Source of the DNA: Aliagarivorans taiwanensis DSM 22990
Lineage (GTDB): Bacteria > Pseudomonadota > Gammaproteobacteria > Enterobacterales > Celerinatantimonadaceae
Reading direction: 5' to 3'
Assembly (NCBI RefSeq): GCF_000429505.1
Contig: NZ_AUBZ01000029.1
Span: 1-61,026 of the forward strand
Length of the DNA stretch: 61,026 nucleotides
The notes under the pieces are model-generated. The model saw only the letters and a program-made list of their open reading frames with translations, searched no databases and was not told the DNA's origin. Shown here piece by piece: positions 9,329 to 21,196 of the stretch; positions within the stretch are counted from its first letter, which is position 1, and each line of letters begins with the position of its first letter. A program made the translations under genes and the position numbers.

Positions 9329-10585
9329 TTATAGCGCTTTACTGTGATCGTAGTAAAACGAGATGCGGGTTCGTGGATTCAAGTATTCAAATACTTCCGG
9401 CGGCAAGGCCTTAGGCTTAAGCGCCCGTTCGATGGTGATTTGAGCGGCTTCTAAATCGATGATCGGTGCTTCATTTCGTGGAATAGCGGGGTCATAAACC
9501 TGCACCGCTGGAAACAGCAAACGCTCCGAGTTGACCGACATCACCAGACCTATCTGACCGTTACTCAACTGAACCACACTTCCCGGAGGATAGATCCCCA
9601 GTAAGCGGATCAGCACACCAAGGTGCTGCGAGTTAAGCTGCTTCTTGCGCTGTTTGTACAGATAGGAGATCACCGTAAACGGGATCCGTGTTTGCTTGGG
9701 GTCGGGCGGATGGCAAAGCGAGTCATAGTCGTTTACCAGAGTAATCACTTGGGTGAGCGGGTCAATCTGATTACCCTTTAGGCCAGCCGGATAGCCCGAA
9801 CCATCAAGATACTCATGGTGCTGAGCGGCGATGGTCTTAACCTGTGCCGGAACCGAGTCGGACAGATTTAGAAACTTCTCTCCGTACTTGGTATGCATCT
9901 TTAACAGATTGCTTTCTTGCTGGGTCAGCTTACCCGTCTTGCGCAGGATAGGATCAGGGATCTGCATCTTACCCACATCATGGAATAGTCCACCAAGGCC
10001 TAGCGTTTTGATATCACGCTCAGACAGGCCGACGGCCTTGCCCAGCATCATCGCCAGAATCGAGACGTTGAGGCTGTGGTAGTAAAAGTTATCAGCTTCT
10101 TTACCATCACTCATCAGATGAAGTACTACGTTCTCGCCATTGATCATGTCGTCGGCAATGGTGGAAATCAGGGTAGTCGCGTCTTGCAGTGCGTTTAATG
10201 GTCGGCTCTTTATCTTGCTCATTACCGCGCGCACCTGCGCTACGGAGCGACCGAACTCTTTCTCGATCTTTTGAAGGTTGCGGCGGTACTGTTTAAGTTC
10301 TTCGATACGCTGGCGCTTTTCGTCCCACAGCTTGTGTTCGATCTTTGTATCTGCAGCCTCTTGCGGTGCAGGAGAGTCGCCATTAGTCGGAGGCAGCGGT
10401 GGCGAGGTGCTCTTATCAGGAACGACGATGACGTGCTTAAGCCCGAGACTGCGGATGACCGCGATTTGCTCGTTGCTCTTGATCTTAAAGCTGGTGAACA
10501 TAAAGGGGTGCTCGCCCCACTTCACCGGGAGCTTCACAAACACCCCTGGCTGCAAGCGCTCAACGCTTAATTTTAACTCGGCCAT
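9329..10585 (-). CDS. HD-GYP domain protein, probable cyclic-di-GMP phosphodiesterase
   Basis: 418 aa from the ATG at 10585, chosen because AAGGAAGT precedes it and the protein then starts MAELKLSVERLQPGVFV, typical of the N-terminal DUF3391 domain. A charged helical linker spans about 85-120. The HD-GYP domain is complete: His202-Asp203 (FHDVGK), His256-His257 and the GYP motif within DGSGYPAGL (261-269). All expected metal ligands are visible, so hydrolysis of c-di-GMP to pGpG/GMP is likely. No transmembrane segment is seen, so it is cytosolic. It is divergent from metA and convergent with rplQ; no partner gene is evident. Confidence 0.9.
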   Translation of the reverse strand: MAELKLSVERLQPGVFVKLPVKWGEHPFMFTSFKIKSNEQIAVIRSLGLKHVIVVPDKSTSPPLPPTNGDSPAPQEAADTKIEHKLWDEKRQRIEELKQYRRNLQKIEKEFGRSVAQVRAVMSKIKSRPLNALQDATTLISTIADDMINGENVVLHLMSDGKEADNFYYHSLNVSILAMMLGKAVGLSERDIKTLGLGGLFHDVGKMQIPDPILRKTGKLTQQESNLLKMHTKYGEKFLNLSDSVPAQVKTIAAQHHEYLDGSGYPAGLKGNQIDPLTQVITLVNDYDSLCHPPDPKQTRIPFTVISYLYKQRKKQLNSQHLGVLIRLLGIYPPGSVVQLSNGQIGLVMSVNSERLLFPAVQVYDPAIPRNEAPIIDLEAAQITIERALKPKALPPEVFEYLNPRTRISFYYDHSKAL

Positions 10586-10690
10586 ACTTCCTTTTGGTGG
10601 CTGGGTAAACCCTTTGATTATGAATAAGCTACGGGTGATCTCCAAGTGATTTTTATCAGATCTAGACTTGTAGCAACAACCAACTAAAAT

Positions 10691-10714
10691 AGACCTCTAG
10701 ATGTCTAAATGGAT
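10691..10714 (+). promoter_or_regulatory. Tandem MetJ boxes upstream of metA
   Basis: AGACCTCT (10691-10698) and AGATGTCT (10699-10706) each match the 8-bp met box AGACGTCT at seven of eight positions and abut as tandem boxes should. AAATGGAT (10707-10714) is a weak third. They lie 15-39 bp before the metA ATG, consistent with repression by MetJ-SAM. Confidence 0.8.
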
Positions 10715-10729
10715 TAGTTAGGTCAGATC

Positions 10730-11671
10730 ATGCCAATTCGTATACCCGACCAATTGCCTGCAGCGGAAGTTCTGCGCAATGAAAATATCTTCGTCATGCC
10801 TGAGTCGCGCGCAGTTAATCAGGATATTCGCCCACTGCAGGTGGTGCTGCTCAATCTAATGCCCAAGAAGATCGAGACCGAAAACCAGCTGCTACGTTTG
10901 CTCTCTAACTCCCCCTTGCAGGTGAATGTGGAACTGCTGCGCATCGATCATCGTCCGTCTAAGAACACGCCGCAGGAGCATATCGATAGCTTTTATGCCG
11001 ACTTCGAGAAGATCCGTGAGCGTAACTTCGATGGCCTGATCATCACCGGTGCGCCATTGGGGCAGGTGCCGTTTGAGGATGTGTACTATTGGGAGCAAAT
11101 CAAGGAGATCATCGACTGGTCGACGACCCATGTGAACTCCACCCTGTTCTTGTGTTGGGCAGCGCAAGCCGCGCTCTACCACTTATATGGTTTGCAGCGC
11201 CAAACTCGTGAAGATAAGTTATCCGGTGTGTACTGGCATCAAACCAAGCACCGCCATAACCCGCTGGTGCGCGGATTTGATGATCGATTTCTGGCCCCGT
11301 TGTCTCGCTACGCCCACTTCGACAGCAAGCTAATCGAGCAGGAAACCGACCTGTTGGTGCTGGGCGACAGCAAACATGCCGGCAGCTACCTATTGTGCAG
11401 CGAGGACTTCCGTCAGGTGTTTATCACCGGGCACCCCGAGTATGACGCCTGCACCCTACACAACGAATATCAGCGGGACTTGGCGGAAGGAATGGAGCCC
11501 CAGCTACCGAGTAACTACTATCCTGACGACGATATCGAGCAGATGCCGTGTGCAACCTGGCGCAGCCATGGTCACTTACTTTATAGCAATTGGCTGAACT
11601 ACTGCGTGTACCAGACCACGCCGTACGATCTGCAAAAACTGCAGCCTAAATCAGACAATATATTGAAATAA
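10730..11671 (+). CDS. metA: Homoserine O-succinyltransferase
   Basis: 313 aa, near the E. coli length. It transfers succinyl (or acetyl) from CoA to homoserine, the first committed step of methionine synthesis. The nucleophile Cys142 ([10 protein letters not shown]) and His235/Glu237 (GHPEYD) sit exactly at the E. coli numbering. The acyl donor cannot be told from motifs alone, as some MetA enzymes use acetyl-CoA. MetJ boxes directly upstream, and metH is the next gene in the same direction. Confidence 0.96.
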   Translation: MPIRIPDQLPAAEVLRNENIFVMPESRAVNQDIRPLQVVLLNLMPKKIETENQLLRLLSNSPLQVNVELLRIDHRPSKNTPQEHIDSFYADFEKIRERNFDGLIITGAPLGQVPFEDVYYWEQIKEIIDWSTTHVNSTLFLCWAAQAALYHLYGLQRQTREDKLSGVYWHQTKHRHNPLVRGFDDRFLAPLSRYAHFDSKLIEQETDLLVLGDSKHAGSYLLCSEDFRQVFITGHPEYDACTLHNEYQRDLAEGMEPQLPSNYYPDDDIEQMPCATWRSHGHLLYSNWLNYCVYQTTPYDLQKLQPKSDNILK

Positions 11672-11752
11672 TTTCATACAGGGCAGGGTTGGAGATTCCC
11701 TGAATAAGGCTATGCTAAACTGCCCGCTCGCAAGACCTAGAAGGAAATAAAG

Positions 11753-15415
<3,663 letters not shown>

Positions 15416-15440
15416 CCTAAGCGCTTGTATTCTAATTGGT

Positions 15441-15472
15441 AAAAAAAGGGGAGCCGAGCTCCCCTTGCTTTT
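15441..15472 (+). terminator. Intrinsic terminator after metH
   Basis: GGGGAGC-CGA-GCTCCCC stem (15448-15464) with flanking A-run/TTGCTTTT, about 30 bp after the metH stop. Confidence 0.85.
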
Positions 15473-15483
15473 GCCCTATCTGC

Positions 15484-15512
15484 TTGAGATTCAACCGCTT
15501 TGGGCCTATAAT
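15484..15512 (+). promoter_or_regulatory. Strong sigma-70 promoter for the mgtE leader transcript
   Basis: TTGAGA (15484-15489), a 17-bp spacer and a perfect TATAAT (15507-15512). Transcription should start near 15519, leaving about 125 nt of leader before mgtE, with room for the upstream ORF. Confidence 0.8.
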
Positions 15513-15540
15513 CGCGGCGTTTTATTCTTAGGAAACAATA

Positions 15541-15594
15541 ATGGACCCGGACAGTAGAAACTTTCTTAGTCTCCTTCTTATCTCACTATTTTAA
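15541..15594 (+). CDS. Upstream leader peptide of mgtE (17 aa, starts Met-Asp-Pro-Asp)
   Basis: An 18-codon ORF, MDPDSRNFLSLLLISLF then TAA, with AGGAA six bases before the ATG and a consensus promoter upstream. Its first residues resemble MgtL, the leader peptide of the unrelated Mg2+ transporter gene mgtA in enterics, which begins Met-Glu-Pro-Asp-Pro. There acidic residues next to proline destabilise ribosomes at low Mg2+ and so switch on the transporter. Here the same opening precedes a different Mg2+ transporter. Seen: ORF, RBS and promoter. Inferred: Mg2+ sensing by translation. The rest of the peptide, rich in Leu and Ser, is unlike MgtL. Confidence 0.7.
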   Translation: MDPDSRNFLSLLLISLF

Positions 15595-15644
15595 TCTCGC
15601 GGGTCGTCCAAACTGAGTGTTGACGTTTCCGTGTAGGAGGGTCA
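15541..15644 (+). promoter_or_regulatory. Candidate Mg2+-responsive leader RNA of mgtE
   Basis: Two possible pairings link the upstream ORF to mgtE expression. GACCCG (codons 2-3, 15544-15549) is complementary to CGGGTC just after the uORF stop (15600-15605). TCTCCT (15570-15575, codons 10-12) can pair with the mgtE Shine-Dalgarno AGGAGG (15635-15640). Ribosome position on the uORF would decide which helices form. No M-box riboswitch pattern was recognised in this short leader. The pairings were found by eye and not tested by folding. Confidence 0.45.
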
Positions 15645-16982
15645 ATGCTGACACTAGCTGAAAAACTAGAAAAGGGCTTGGTCACGCTCGACAAAGTCGA
15701 AGTGCGCGCCACGCTCGAAGATAATCACCATGCCGACGTAGGCAGCACCATTGCCGACTTCGCGGCAAAAGAAGCCCAGCAGCTGCTTGCCTTATTCTCC
15801 CTTAATGATCGCGCCGAGCTTTTCGCCTACCTTCCGCCCTATATGCAAGCCGATGTGGCGGCACTGATGTCGCGCACCAAGCTGGCTGCTTTGTTCTCTC
15901 GAATGGATGCGGATGAACGCGCCGATTTATACAACGATCTCGATGAAAGCCATCGGGCGATGATCCTGCCGGGCCTTGCCCAGGCTGAGCGTGAAGATCT
16001 GCGCCGCTTGGCCAGCTACCCAGAAGGCTCTGCCGGGTCGATTATGACCTCGGACTACGCCACCATTAAGGCCCACTGGCTAGTTAGCCGCGCCATCAAG
16101 CAACTGCGTTTGGAAGCGCCGGACAAAGAGACCATCTACCAAACCTATGTGATCGATCCGCAGCGCAAGCTATTGGGTACCGTGTCGCTACGGGAGTTGA
16201 TCCTGGCCTCGCCGGATGCGCTGATCGCCGACATCATGCGAACCGAAGTGGTATCGGTCCACGTTGACGAAAGCCAGGAGCATGCTGCCGAGCAGATCCG
16301 TCACTATGACTTGCTGGCGATGCCGGTGACCGACGAGCAAGACAGCTTAGTAGGTATCATTACCTACGATGATGCGATGGACGCCGTGGTTGAAGAGGCC
16401 ACCGAGGATGCCCAGAAGAGTGCATCGGTAGGGGTGTTGGAAGAGACGGTGGACCGAGTGAGCCTGCGCGAGCTTTATCGCAAACGGATCTTCTGGCTGA
16501 TACTGCTGGTATTTGGCGCGATGTTCTCAGGCGCCGGTATTGCCCACTACGAAGACACCATTTCGACCCACGTAGCCCTAGTCTTCTTCCTGCCTCTGTT
16601 GATTGGTAGCGGCGGTAACGCCGGCTCTCAGGCGGCGGCACTGATGGTGCGCGCGCTGGCCACCGGCGAGGTGGACAAAAGTGACTGGGCCAAGCTGTTT
16701 TCCCGGGAAATGCTGGTAGGCGCTGCGCTTGGTGGCACCATGGCGATTGCGGTGTTTGGTCTGGCGGTGTTCCGCGGCGGTTTTGAGGTTGGCCTGATTG
16801 TCGCCATCTCGATGATCGTGATCGTGTTGGCCAGCTCGCTGATTGGCCTGAGCCTACCGTTCATCCTCAACAAGTTCAAGATGGACCCCGCCACCGCCTC
16901 GGGGCCGCTGGTTGCAACCATTGCCGACGTGGCAGGTGTCTTGATCTACTTCGGATTAGCGAGCTCGATTCTAACTCTCTAG
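15645..16982 (+). CDS. mgtE: Magnesium transporter MgtE
   Basis: 445 aa. Order: N-terminal superhelical MgtE domain (about 30-130), two CBS domains (about 135-260), a linker helix and five hydrophobic segments from about residue 280 onward. MgtE is a homodimeric Mg2+ channel whose cytosolic domains close when internal Mg2+ is high. The FFLPLLIGSGGNAGSQAA stretch in the pore region is characteristic. AGGAGG lies only 4 bases before the ATG. The gene is convergent with a small membrane-protein gene and sits alone behind the leader described above. Confidence 0.95.
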   Translation: MLTLAEKLEKGLVTLDKVEVRATLEDNHHADVGSTIADFAAKEAQQLLALFSLNDRAELFAYLPPYMQADVAALMSRTKLAALFSRMDADERADLYNDLDESHRAMILPGLAQAEREDLRRLASYPEGSAGSIMTSDYATIKAHWLVSRAIKQLRLEAPDKETIYQTYVIDPQRKLLGTVSLRELILASPDALIADIMRTEVVSVHVDESQEHAAEQIRHYDLLAMPVTDEQDSLVGIITYDDAMDAVVEEATEDAQKSASVGVLEETVDRVSLRELYRKRIFWLILLVFGAMFSGAGIAHYEDTISTHVALVFFLPLLIGSGGNAGSQAAALMVRALATGEVDKSDWAKLFSREMLVGAALGGTMAIAVFGLAVFRGGFEVGLIVAISMIVIVLASSLIGLSLPFILNKFKMDPATASGPLVATIADVAGVLIYFGLASSILTL

Positions 16983-16987
16983 AGCGT

Positions 16988-17335
16988 TTATTCTTTGCTT
17001 TTCTTGGCTGGGGTAGGGCGTAACAGCTTTACCCCTTCGCGGATAATCATCAAGCCAATAGCTACCAGCTTGAGGCAAGCATAAAGAAATACTAGCAGCA
17101 CGATGACCTTAACAAAGGTCTGAAATATCTCGAAAAACTCTTCGCCAGCGGAGGCCTGCAGCGCCTCGGTATCGGCCAGTAGCCAGGCGACAAAATCACC
17201 CATAAACGGCGCTTCGCTGGGTAAGCTAAGGATCCCCAAGGCGTGGGGGAGTACCAAGGCGATGACACCAATGCCGACCACGATCAGCACTAACGACAGA
17301 GCTAAAATCCCAAGGTGTGGCTTTTGCTGTTCCAT
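16988..17335 (-). CDS. Small membrane protein of unknown function
   Basis: 115 aa from the ATG at 17335, chosen over an upstream in-frame ATG because AGGAAGGATT precedes it. Two hydrophobic stretches are visible: about residues 9-30 (ILALSLVLIVVGIGVIALVL) and about 75-98 (FVKVIVLLVFLYACLKLVAIGL), followed by a basic C-terminus ending KKSKE. I do not recognise the family. Its stop lies 5 bp from the mgtE stop (convergent), and the palindromic element at 17394-17655 is just upstream of its start. Confidence 0.7.
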   Translation of the reverse strand: MEQQKPHLGILALSLVLIVVGIGVIALVLPHALGILSLPSEAPFMGDFVAWLLADTEALQASAGEEFFEIFQTFVKVIVLLVFLYACLKLVAIGLMIIREGVKLLRPTPAKKSKE

Positions 17336-17393
17336 AATCCTTCCTGAAGCAATAATGAGAGAAGCCCGCAGCATGTGTACGGGCTTGCATCGG

Positions 17394-17655
17394 TATACCC
17401 GAACCTCCTCAAGATGCAGGATTCAGAGTAACTCAATGTTCATAGGACGAGGCGAAAACACGCGGGAATGATGACTCATTTCGAGTGTTTTCAACGAAGA
17501 ACTATGGACATTGAGTTCCTCCCAAAGGGCGAGCTTTCCAGTCCCTCATACTGCGTTACTGCTGCTTGATTTAGACCACTAGATCGGCGCAGCAGTGCCT
17601 TGCCTGAGGGACTGGAAATCTCGCTGAACAAGCATCTTGAGGAGGTTCGGGTATA
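17394..17655. mobile_element. 262-bp palindromic repeat element with 24-bp terminal inverted repeats (MITE-like)
   Basis: The ends are a perfect 24-bp inverted repeat: 17394-17417 (TATACCCGAACCTCCTCAAG, then ATGC) and 17632-17655. Two further hairpins are nested inside. Arm 1 is 17430-17444 with 17503-17517 (one mismatch), plus inner GAAAACAC/GTGTTTTC. Arm 2 is 17535-17548 with 17605-17618 (perfect, 14 bp), plus inner ACTGCTGC/GCAGCAGT. The whole folds as a three-way junction. It has no ORF. The outer ends abut TA/TAT, compatible with a short target duplication. A non-autonomous transposable element or a dispersed structural repeat is likely; no second copy was seen in this window. Confidence 0.75.
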
Positions 17656-17664
17656 TTAGCCTAT

Positions 17665-19584
17665 TTAGTCGGCGAATTGGGCAGAAAATTGCTGGTTGAG
17701 GGCATCAATTTCCTCTTCTAATTCAAACCACTGGCCTTCTGCTTGTTCGAGTTTCTGCTTAGCTTCGCGCTGGCGCTCGAGACTTTCCTGCAACTGCGCC
17801 TTGTTTTTCGCCTCGTAGAGGCTGCTGTCCGCCAACTGCTGCTCCACCTCTTCCAGCGCAGTTTGCCAGCGTTCCATCTCTGCTTCGGCCTTATTAAGCT
17901 GTTTGCGCAAAGGGGCAAGTGTTTGGCGGTGCTCAGCCTCGAGGCGTTTTAACTCTTTGCGGGATGGGGCCTCGCTGGCGGTTTTGCTCTCGCTAGCGCT
18001 TTTGGCGCTATTCGCTTGCGCTTGGCTTAACCAGCGCTGGTAGTCATCCAGATCGCCATTGAAGGGGCTGAGTTGCCCGTCGCTCACCAGATAAAACTCG
18101 TCAGTGGTGGCGCGCAGCAGAGCCCGGTCGTGGCTGACCACCACCATCGCGCCTTCAAAGTTTTGCAGGGCCATGGTCAGAGCATGGCGCATGTCCAGAT
18201 CCAGGTGGTTGGTGGGCTCATCGAGCAGCAACAGGTTGGGCTTTTGCCAGGTAATCAGCGCCAATACCAAGCGGGCTTTCTCGCCGCCGCTAAACGGTGC
18301 CACCTTATCCAGCGCTTTGTCGCCATGAAAGCCAAAGCTGCCTAAGTAGTTGCGCAGCTCTTGCTCGGTGTTGTCGGGGGCTAGTCGCTGTAGGTGCTGC
18401 AGTGGGCTGTCATCGAGGCGCAGGGTCTCCAGCTGGTGCTGGGCGAAGTAGCCGACTTGCGCCTTGGGATTGATATCCAGCTCACCGCCTTGCGGCGCTA
18501 GGTCTTTGGAGAGCAGCTTGATAAAGGTCGACTTACCTGCGCCATTGCGGCCCAGCAGGCCGATGCGGCTGCCCGGCACCAAGTTAAACTGCAGCTTGCT
18601 TAAGATCTGCTTATCGCCATACCCGGCGGTCACCTCATCCATGGTTAGCAGCGGCAAGGGCAGACTGTCGGGCTCGCGAAAGCTAAAGCTGAACTGGGAG
18701 TCGACGTGGGCTTCACCGATCAGCGTCATCTTCTCCAGCGCTTTTAAGCGGCTTTGTGCTTGCTTGGCCTTGCTGGCCTTATAGCGGAAGCGGTCGACGA
18801 ACTTTTGCATATGCGCCCGCTCACGTACCTGCTTCTCGTGCAGGGCTTGTTGTTGGGCCAGCTTCTCGGCGCGCTGTTTCTCAAAGTCGCTGTAGTTGCC
18901 GGTGTAATCGTTCAGTGTGGCCTGCTCGATATGCACGATCCGGCCAACGATGTTGTCGAGGAAGTCGCGGTCGTGGGAGATCAGCACCAAGGTGCCGGGG
19001 TAGCGGCGCAGCCACTGCTCCAGCCACACCACGGTGTCTAAGTCCAAGTGGTTGGTCGGTTCATCGAGTAGCAGCAGATCGGAGCGGCACAGCAGCGCTT
19101 GCGCTAGATTCAGGCGCATTCGCCAACCACCCGAGAACGAGTGCACCGGGCTGGCTTGAGCAGGTTCATCAAAGCCTAAACCGGCCAGTAGTTCAGCGGC
19201 GCGTGCGCGGATTTGGTAGCCGCCAATGGCGTCCAGCTGGCCGTGCAGCAGCGCAATCGCTTCGCCTTCACCTTGCTGTTCGGCGCGCTCCAGCTTGGCT
19301 TGTAACTCGCAGTACTCAACGTCCCCCTCAATCACATAGTCGATTGCTGGAGTATCAAGGGCGGGTGTTTCCTGAGCCACGCTGGCGATCTGCCAGTTGC
19401 TGGGGAGGTAGAGCTCGCCTCCGTCCACCTGCAGTTCATTGCGTAGTAATGAGAACAGGCTGGATTTGCCACAGCCGTTCTGACCCACCAGGCCGAGCTT
19501 CTGGCCCGGATGAATGGTGAGGCTGGTTGAATCGAGCAGAACCTTGGTTCCGCGCTGCAGGGTGATACTACTGGCTGTAATCAT
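17665..19584 (-). CDS. yheS: ABC-F family ATPase YheS
   Basis: 639 aa from the ATG at 19584 (MITASSITLQRGTKVLLDS), the family start. The longer ORF adds 27 unlikely residues that overlap the divergent yheV. Two nucleotide-binding domains in tandem have Walker A motifs GQNGCGKSS and GRNGAGKST and signatures SGGWRMRLNLAQALL and SGGEKARLVLALI, with a charged ABC-F linker between them (about 240-305). No membrane domain, so it is not a transporter; ABC-F proteins act at the ribosome. The C-terminal coiled-coil tail is Glu/Gln/Lys-rich (about 525-639). The exact cellular role of YheS is inferred from the family. Confidence 0.92.
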   Translation of the reverse strand: MITASSITLQRGTKVLLDSTSLTIHPGQKLGLVGQNGCGKSSLFSLLRNELQVDGGELYLPSNWQIASVAQETPALDTPAIDYVIEGDVEYCELQAKLERAEQQGEGEAIALLHGQLDAIGGYQIRARAAELLAGLGFDEPAQASPVHSFSGGWRMRLNLAQALLCRSDLLLLDEPTNHLDLDTVVWLEQWLRRYPGTLVLISHDRDFLDNIVGRIVHIEQATLNDYTGNYSDFEKQRAEKLAQQQALHEKQVRERAHMQKFVDRFRYKASKAKQAQSRLKALEKMTLIGEAHVDSQFSFSFREPDSLPLPLLTMDEVTAGYGDKQILSKLQFNLVPGSRIGLLGRNGAGKSTFIKLLSKDLAPQGGELDINPKAQVGYFAQHQLETLRLDDSPLQHLQRLAPDNTEQELRNYLGSFGFHGDKALDKVAPFSGGEKARLVLALITWQKPNLLLLDEPTNHLDLDMRHALTMALQNFEGAMVVVSHDRALLRATTDEFYLVSDGQLSPFNGDLDDYQRWLSQAQANSAKSASESKTASEAPSRKELKRLEAEHRQTLAPLRKQLNKAEAEMERWQTALEEVEQQLADSSLYEAKNKAQLQESLERQREAKQKLEQAEGQWFELEEEIDALNQQFSAQFAD

Positions 19585-19663
19585 TGGGGCTGGTGCTAAA
19601 TTTTCGCTCTGTGCAATAATGGCGCAATCATACCTTAGAGGCGTAGTCCAAGGAACAAAGCTC

Positions 19664-19846
19664 ATGCCAAAGTACCGTTTTATCGCAGGCGCGCAGTGTC
19701 CAAAATGTCAGGAGCAGGATAGTTTGCGGGTCATCACCGAAGGGGAACGGCGCTGGGTGGAATGTGTTTGCTGCGACTACCAAGACCATGAGCCGGAGGC
19801 GGCCAAGCAGGAAGAGTCGGGGATTATTGGGCGCTTTAAACCTTAA
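19664..19846 (+). CDS. yheV: YheV family putative zinc-ribbon protein
   Basis: 60 aa from the ATG at 19664 with AAGGA upstream. Contains CPKC (18-residue spacing) and CVCC, a four-cysteine zinc-ribbon arrangement, and ends GIIGRFKP as in E. coli YheV. The family has been called a putative metal chaperone; its function is not established. Divergent from yheS, as in related genomes where the two are neighbours. Confidence 0.88.
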   Translation: MPKYRFIAGAQCPKCQEQDSLRVITEGERRWVECVCCDYQDHEPEAAKQEESGIIGRFKP

Positions 19847-19877
19847 CCACGTTTAGAAAAACGCCCTCAAAGGTGTA

Positions 19878-20093
19878 CTAGTAATGCGGCGGTGGGGTCT
19901 CTTCGCTTTGTGAAGCCACCGGGCTGGAGCCGCCTTCGCGGATCTTCGCCGCCAACAGCTTGAGCTGCTGCTGCACGATATCCAGCTGCAGCTGTTGGCT
20001 CTGCAGGGCCTGATTTAGCTGCTCAATGGTATCTTCCTGGAAGGCCAGCTTGGTTTCCAGTTCTTCGATTTGACGCTGCATTTGTTCACTCAT
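19878..20093 (-). CDS. slyX: SlyX family protein
   Basis: 71 aa from the ATG at 20093 (MSEQMQRQIEELETKLAFQE). It is a short coiled coil with a C-terminal proline-rich end (TPPPHY), as in E. coli SlyX. Function unknown. Its ATG overlaps the stop of the upstream WD40 gene as ATGA, so the two are translationally coupled. fkpA lies nearby, as it does in E. coli. Confidence 0.88.
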   Translation of the reverse strand: MSEQMQRQIEELETKLAFQEDTIEQLNQALQSQQLQLDIVQQQLKLLAAKIREGGSSPVASQSEETPPPHY

Positions 20094-21070
20094 TGCTCGA
20101 TTGGCCACACTTCTACAAAACCCGAGGAGCTTGCGCTCACCACCCCCTGCTTGTCAAGCAGATTGGCGCTATACACCACCGCGCTTTGCGGCCCGGCATT
20201 CTGGCTTGGCTTGACCTTCCAGTGTTGTAGTGGTTGGCCGCTGTCGACGTGCCACAGACTAAGTTTACGGGCGGCCGAACCGGTCAGTAACCACTGGCCC
20301 TCGTTAACAAAGCGAACATGAGAGAAGATATTCTGGCGGGCGGTGAATTTTAGCTTGCTGTGTTGCTCGCCTGAGGGAATACGCCACAGCTTGGCTTGAT
20401 CGCCGCTGTCTGCGGTAAATGCCAGGTTACCCTCTGGTGCCAGTGCGACCATGGAGATGCGGCCTTGATGGGGAAAGCGTTGGATGATCTGCGCGCTCTG
20501 GGTATCCCACAGCAAGGCTTGGTGGTCGTTGCCGCCGGTGAGGGCAAAACGGCCATTGGCCGACATCGCCACCGCATTGATGCGTTCGCTGTGACCCTGA
20601 AACTCGAGTCGGCGGCCAGTGCGCAGGTCGAGGTGGATGACCTTGCCATCCCCCATGCCCAATAACACGTAACGCGCCCCTTTGGAGAGGGCGACATCAC
20701 GAATGCTGGAGTCGCTGATCAGCCAGTAGCCGATGGGGTCGCCGCTGTTTACATCCCAGATACCGAAGGCGTCGCGGCTGGCGGCAATGGCAAAGTTATG
20801 TCCTTCGGCAAACTTGGTGATAAACACCTGATCGTCGAACTCATCGCCGAGATCCCAGCGATGGATCGGTGCTTGCTGCTCAAGGTCCCACAAGCTCAGC
20901 CCACGGCTAATATCGGAAATTAGTGCCAGTTTGCCATTGTCGGAGATATCGGCGGCATAGGCGCCGTCTTTGGCGGGCTGCCATTGCACTAGGGGTTTTT
21001 GCTCGCCGGTGCAGGCGCTAATTAGGAAAAAGCTGCACGAGATTAATAAAAAACGACTCAACAATCTCAT
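20090..21070 (-). CDS. WD40-repeat lipoprotein
   Basis: 326 aa from the ATG at 21070 (MRLLSRFLLISCSFFLISAC), giving a short lipoprotein signal peptide with lipobox ISAC and Cys20 as acylation site. The mature part has repeated WD-type blades, e.g. HSERINAVAMSANGRFALTG followed by LLWDTQS, six or seven in all, so a beta-propeller anchored to a membrane. Translationally coupled to slyX downstream. No specific partner is indicated; such propellers usually serve as protein-binding platforms. Confidence 0.85.
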   Translation of the reverse strand: MRLLSRFLLISCSFFLISACTGEQKPLVQWQPAKDGAYAADISDNGKLALISDISRGLSLWDLEQQAPIHRWDLGDEFDDQVFITKFAEGHNFAIAASRDAFGIWDVNSGDPIGYWLISDSSIRDVALSKGARYVLLGMGDGKVIHLDLRTGRRLEFQGHSERINAVAMSANGRFALTGGNDHQALLWDTQSAQIIQRFPHQGRISMVALAPEGNLAFTADSGDQAKLWRIPSGEQHSKLKFTARQNIFSHVRFVNEGQWLLTGSAARKLSLWHVDSGQPLQHWKVKPSQNAGPQSAVVYSANLLDKQGVVSASSSGFVEVWPIEQ

Positions 21071-21196
21071 ATTCGTGAGAACTCTTGCTAGTTTGTGGTG
21101 ACTAAATACGGTTAGTATAAGTCTTTCATTGTAAGTCATTCACTTACATAAGACTTGGGGTTCTCCCCAGGTTTCATCCCAAAATGGAGAAATTGA

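Noticed and set aside
15416-15644. M-box magnesium riboswitch before mgtE
   Set aside because: The leader is only about 125 nt and no recognisable M-box core was found; the upstream ORF explains the space better.
18756-19520. 254-aa ORF on the + strand
   Set aside because: Lies entirely antisense to yheS, has Arg/Pro/Ser-rich composition typical of shadow frames of GC-rich genes, and no ribosome site.
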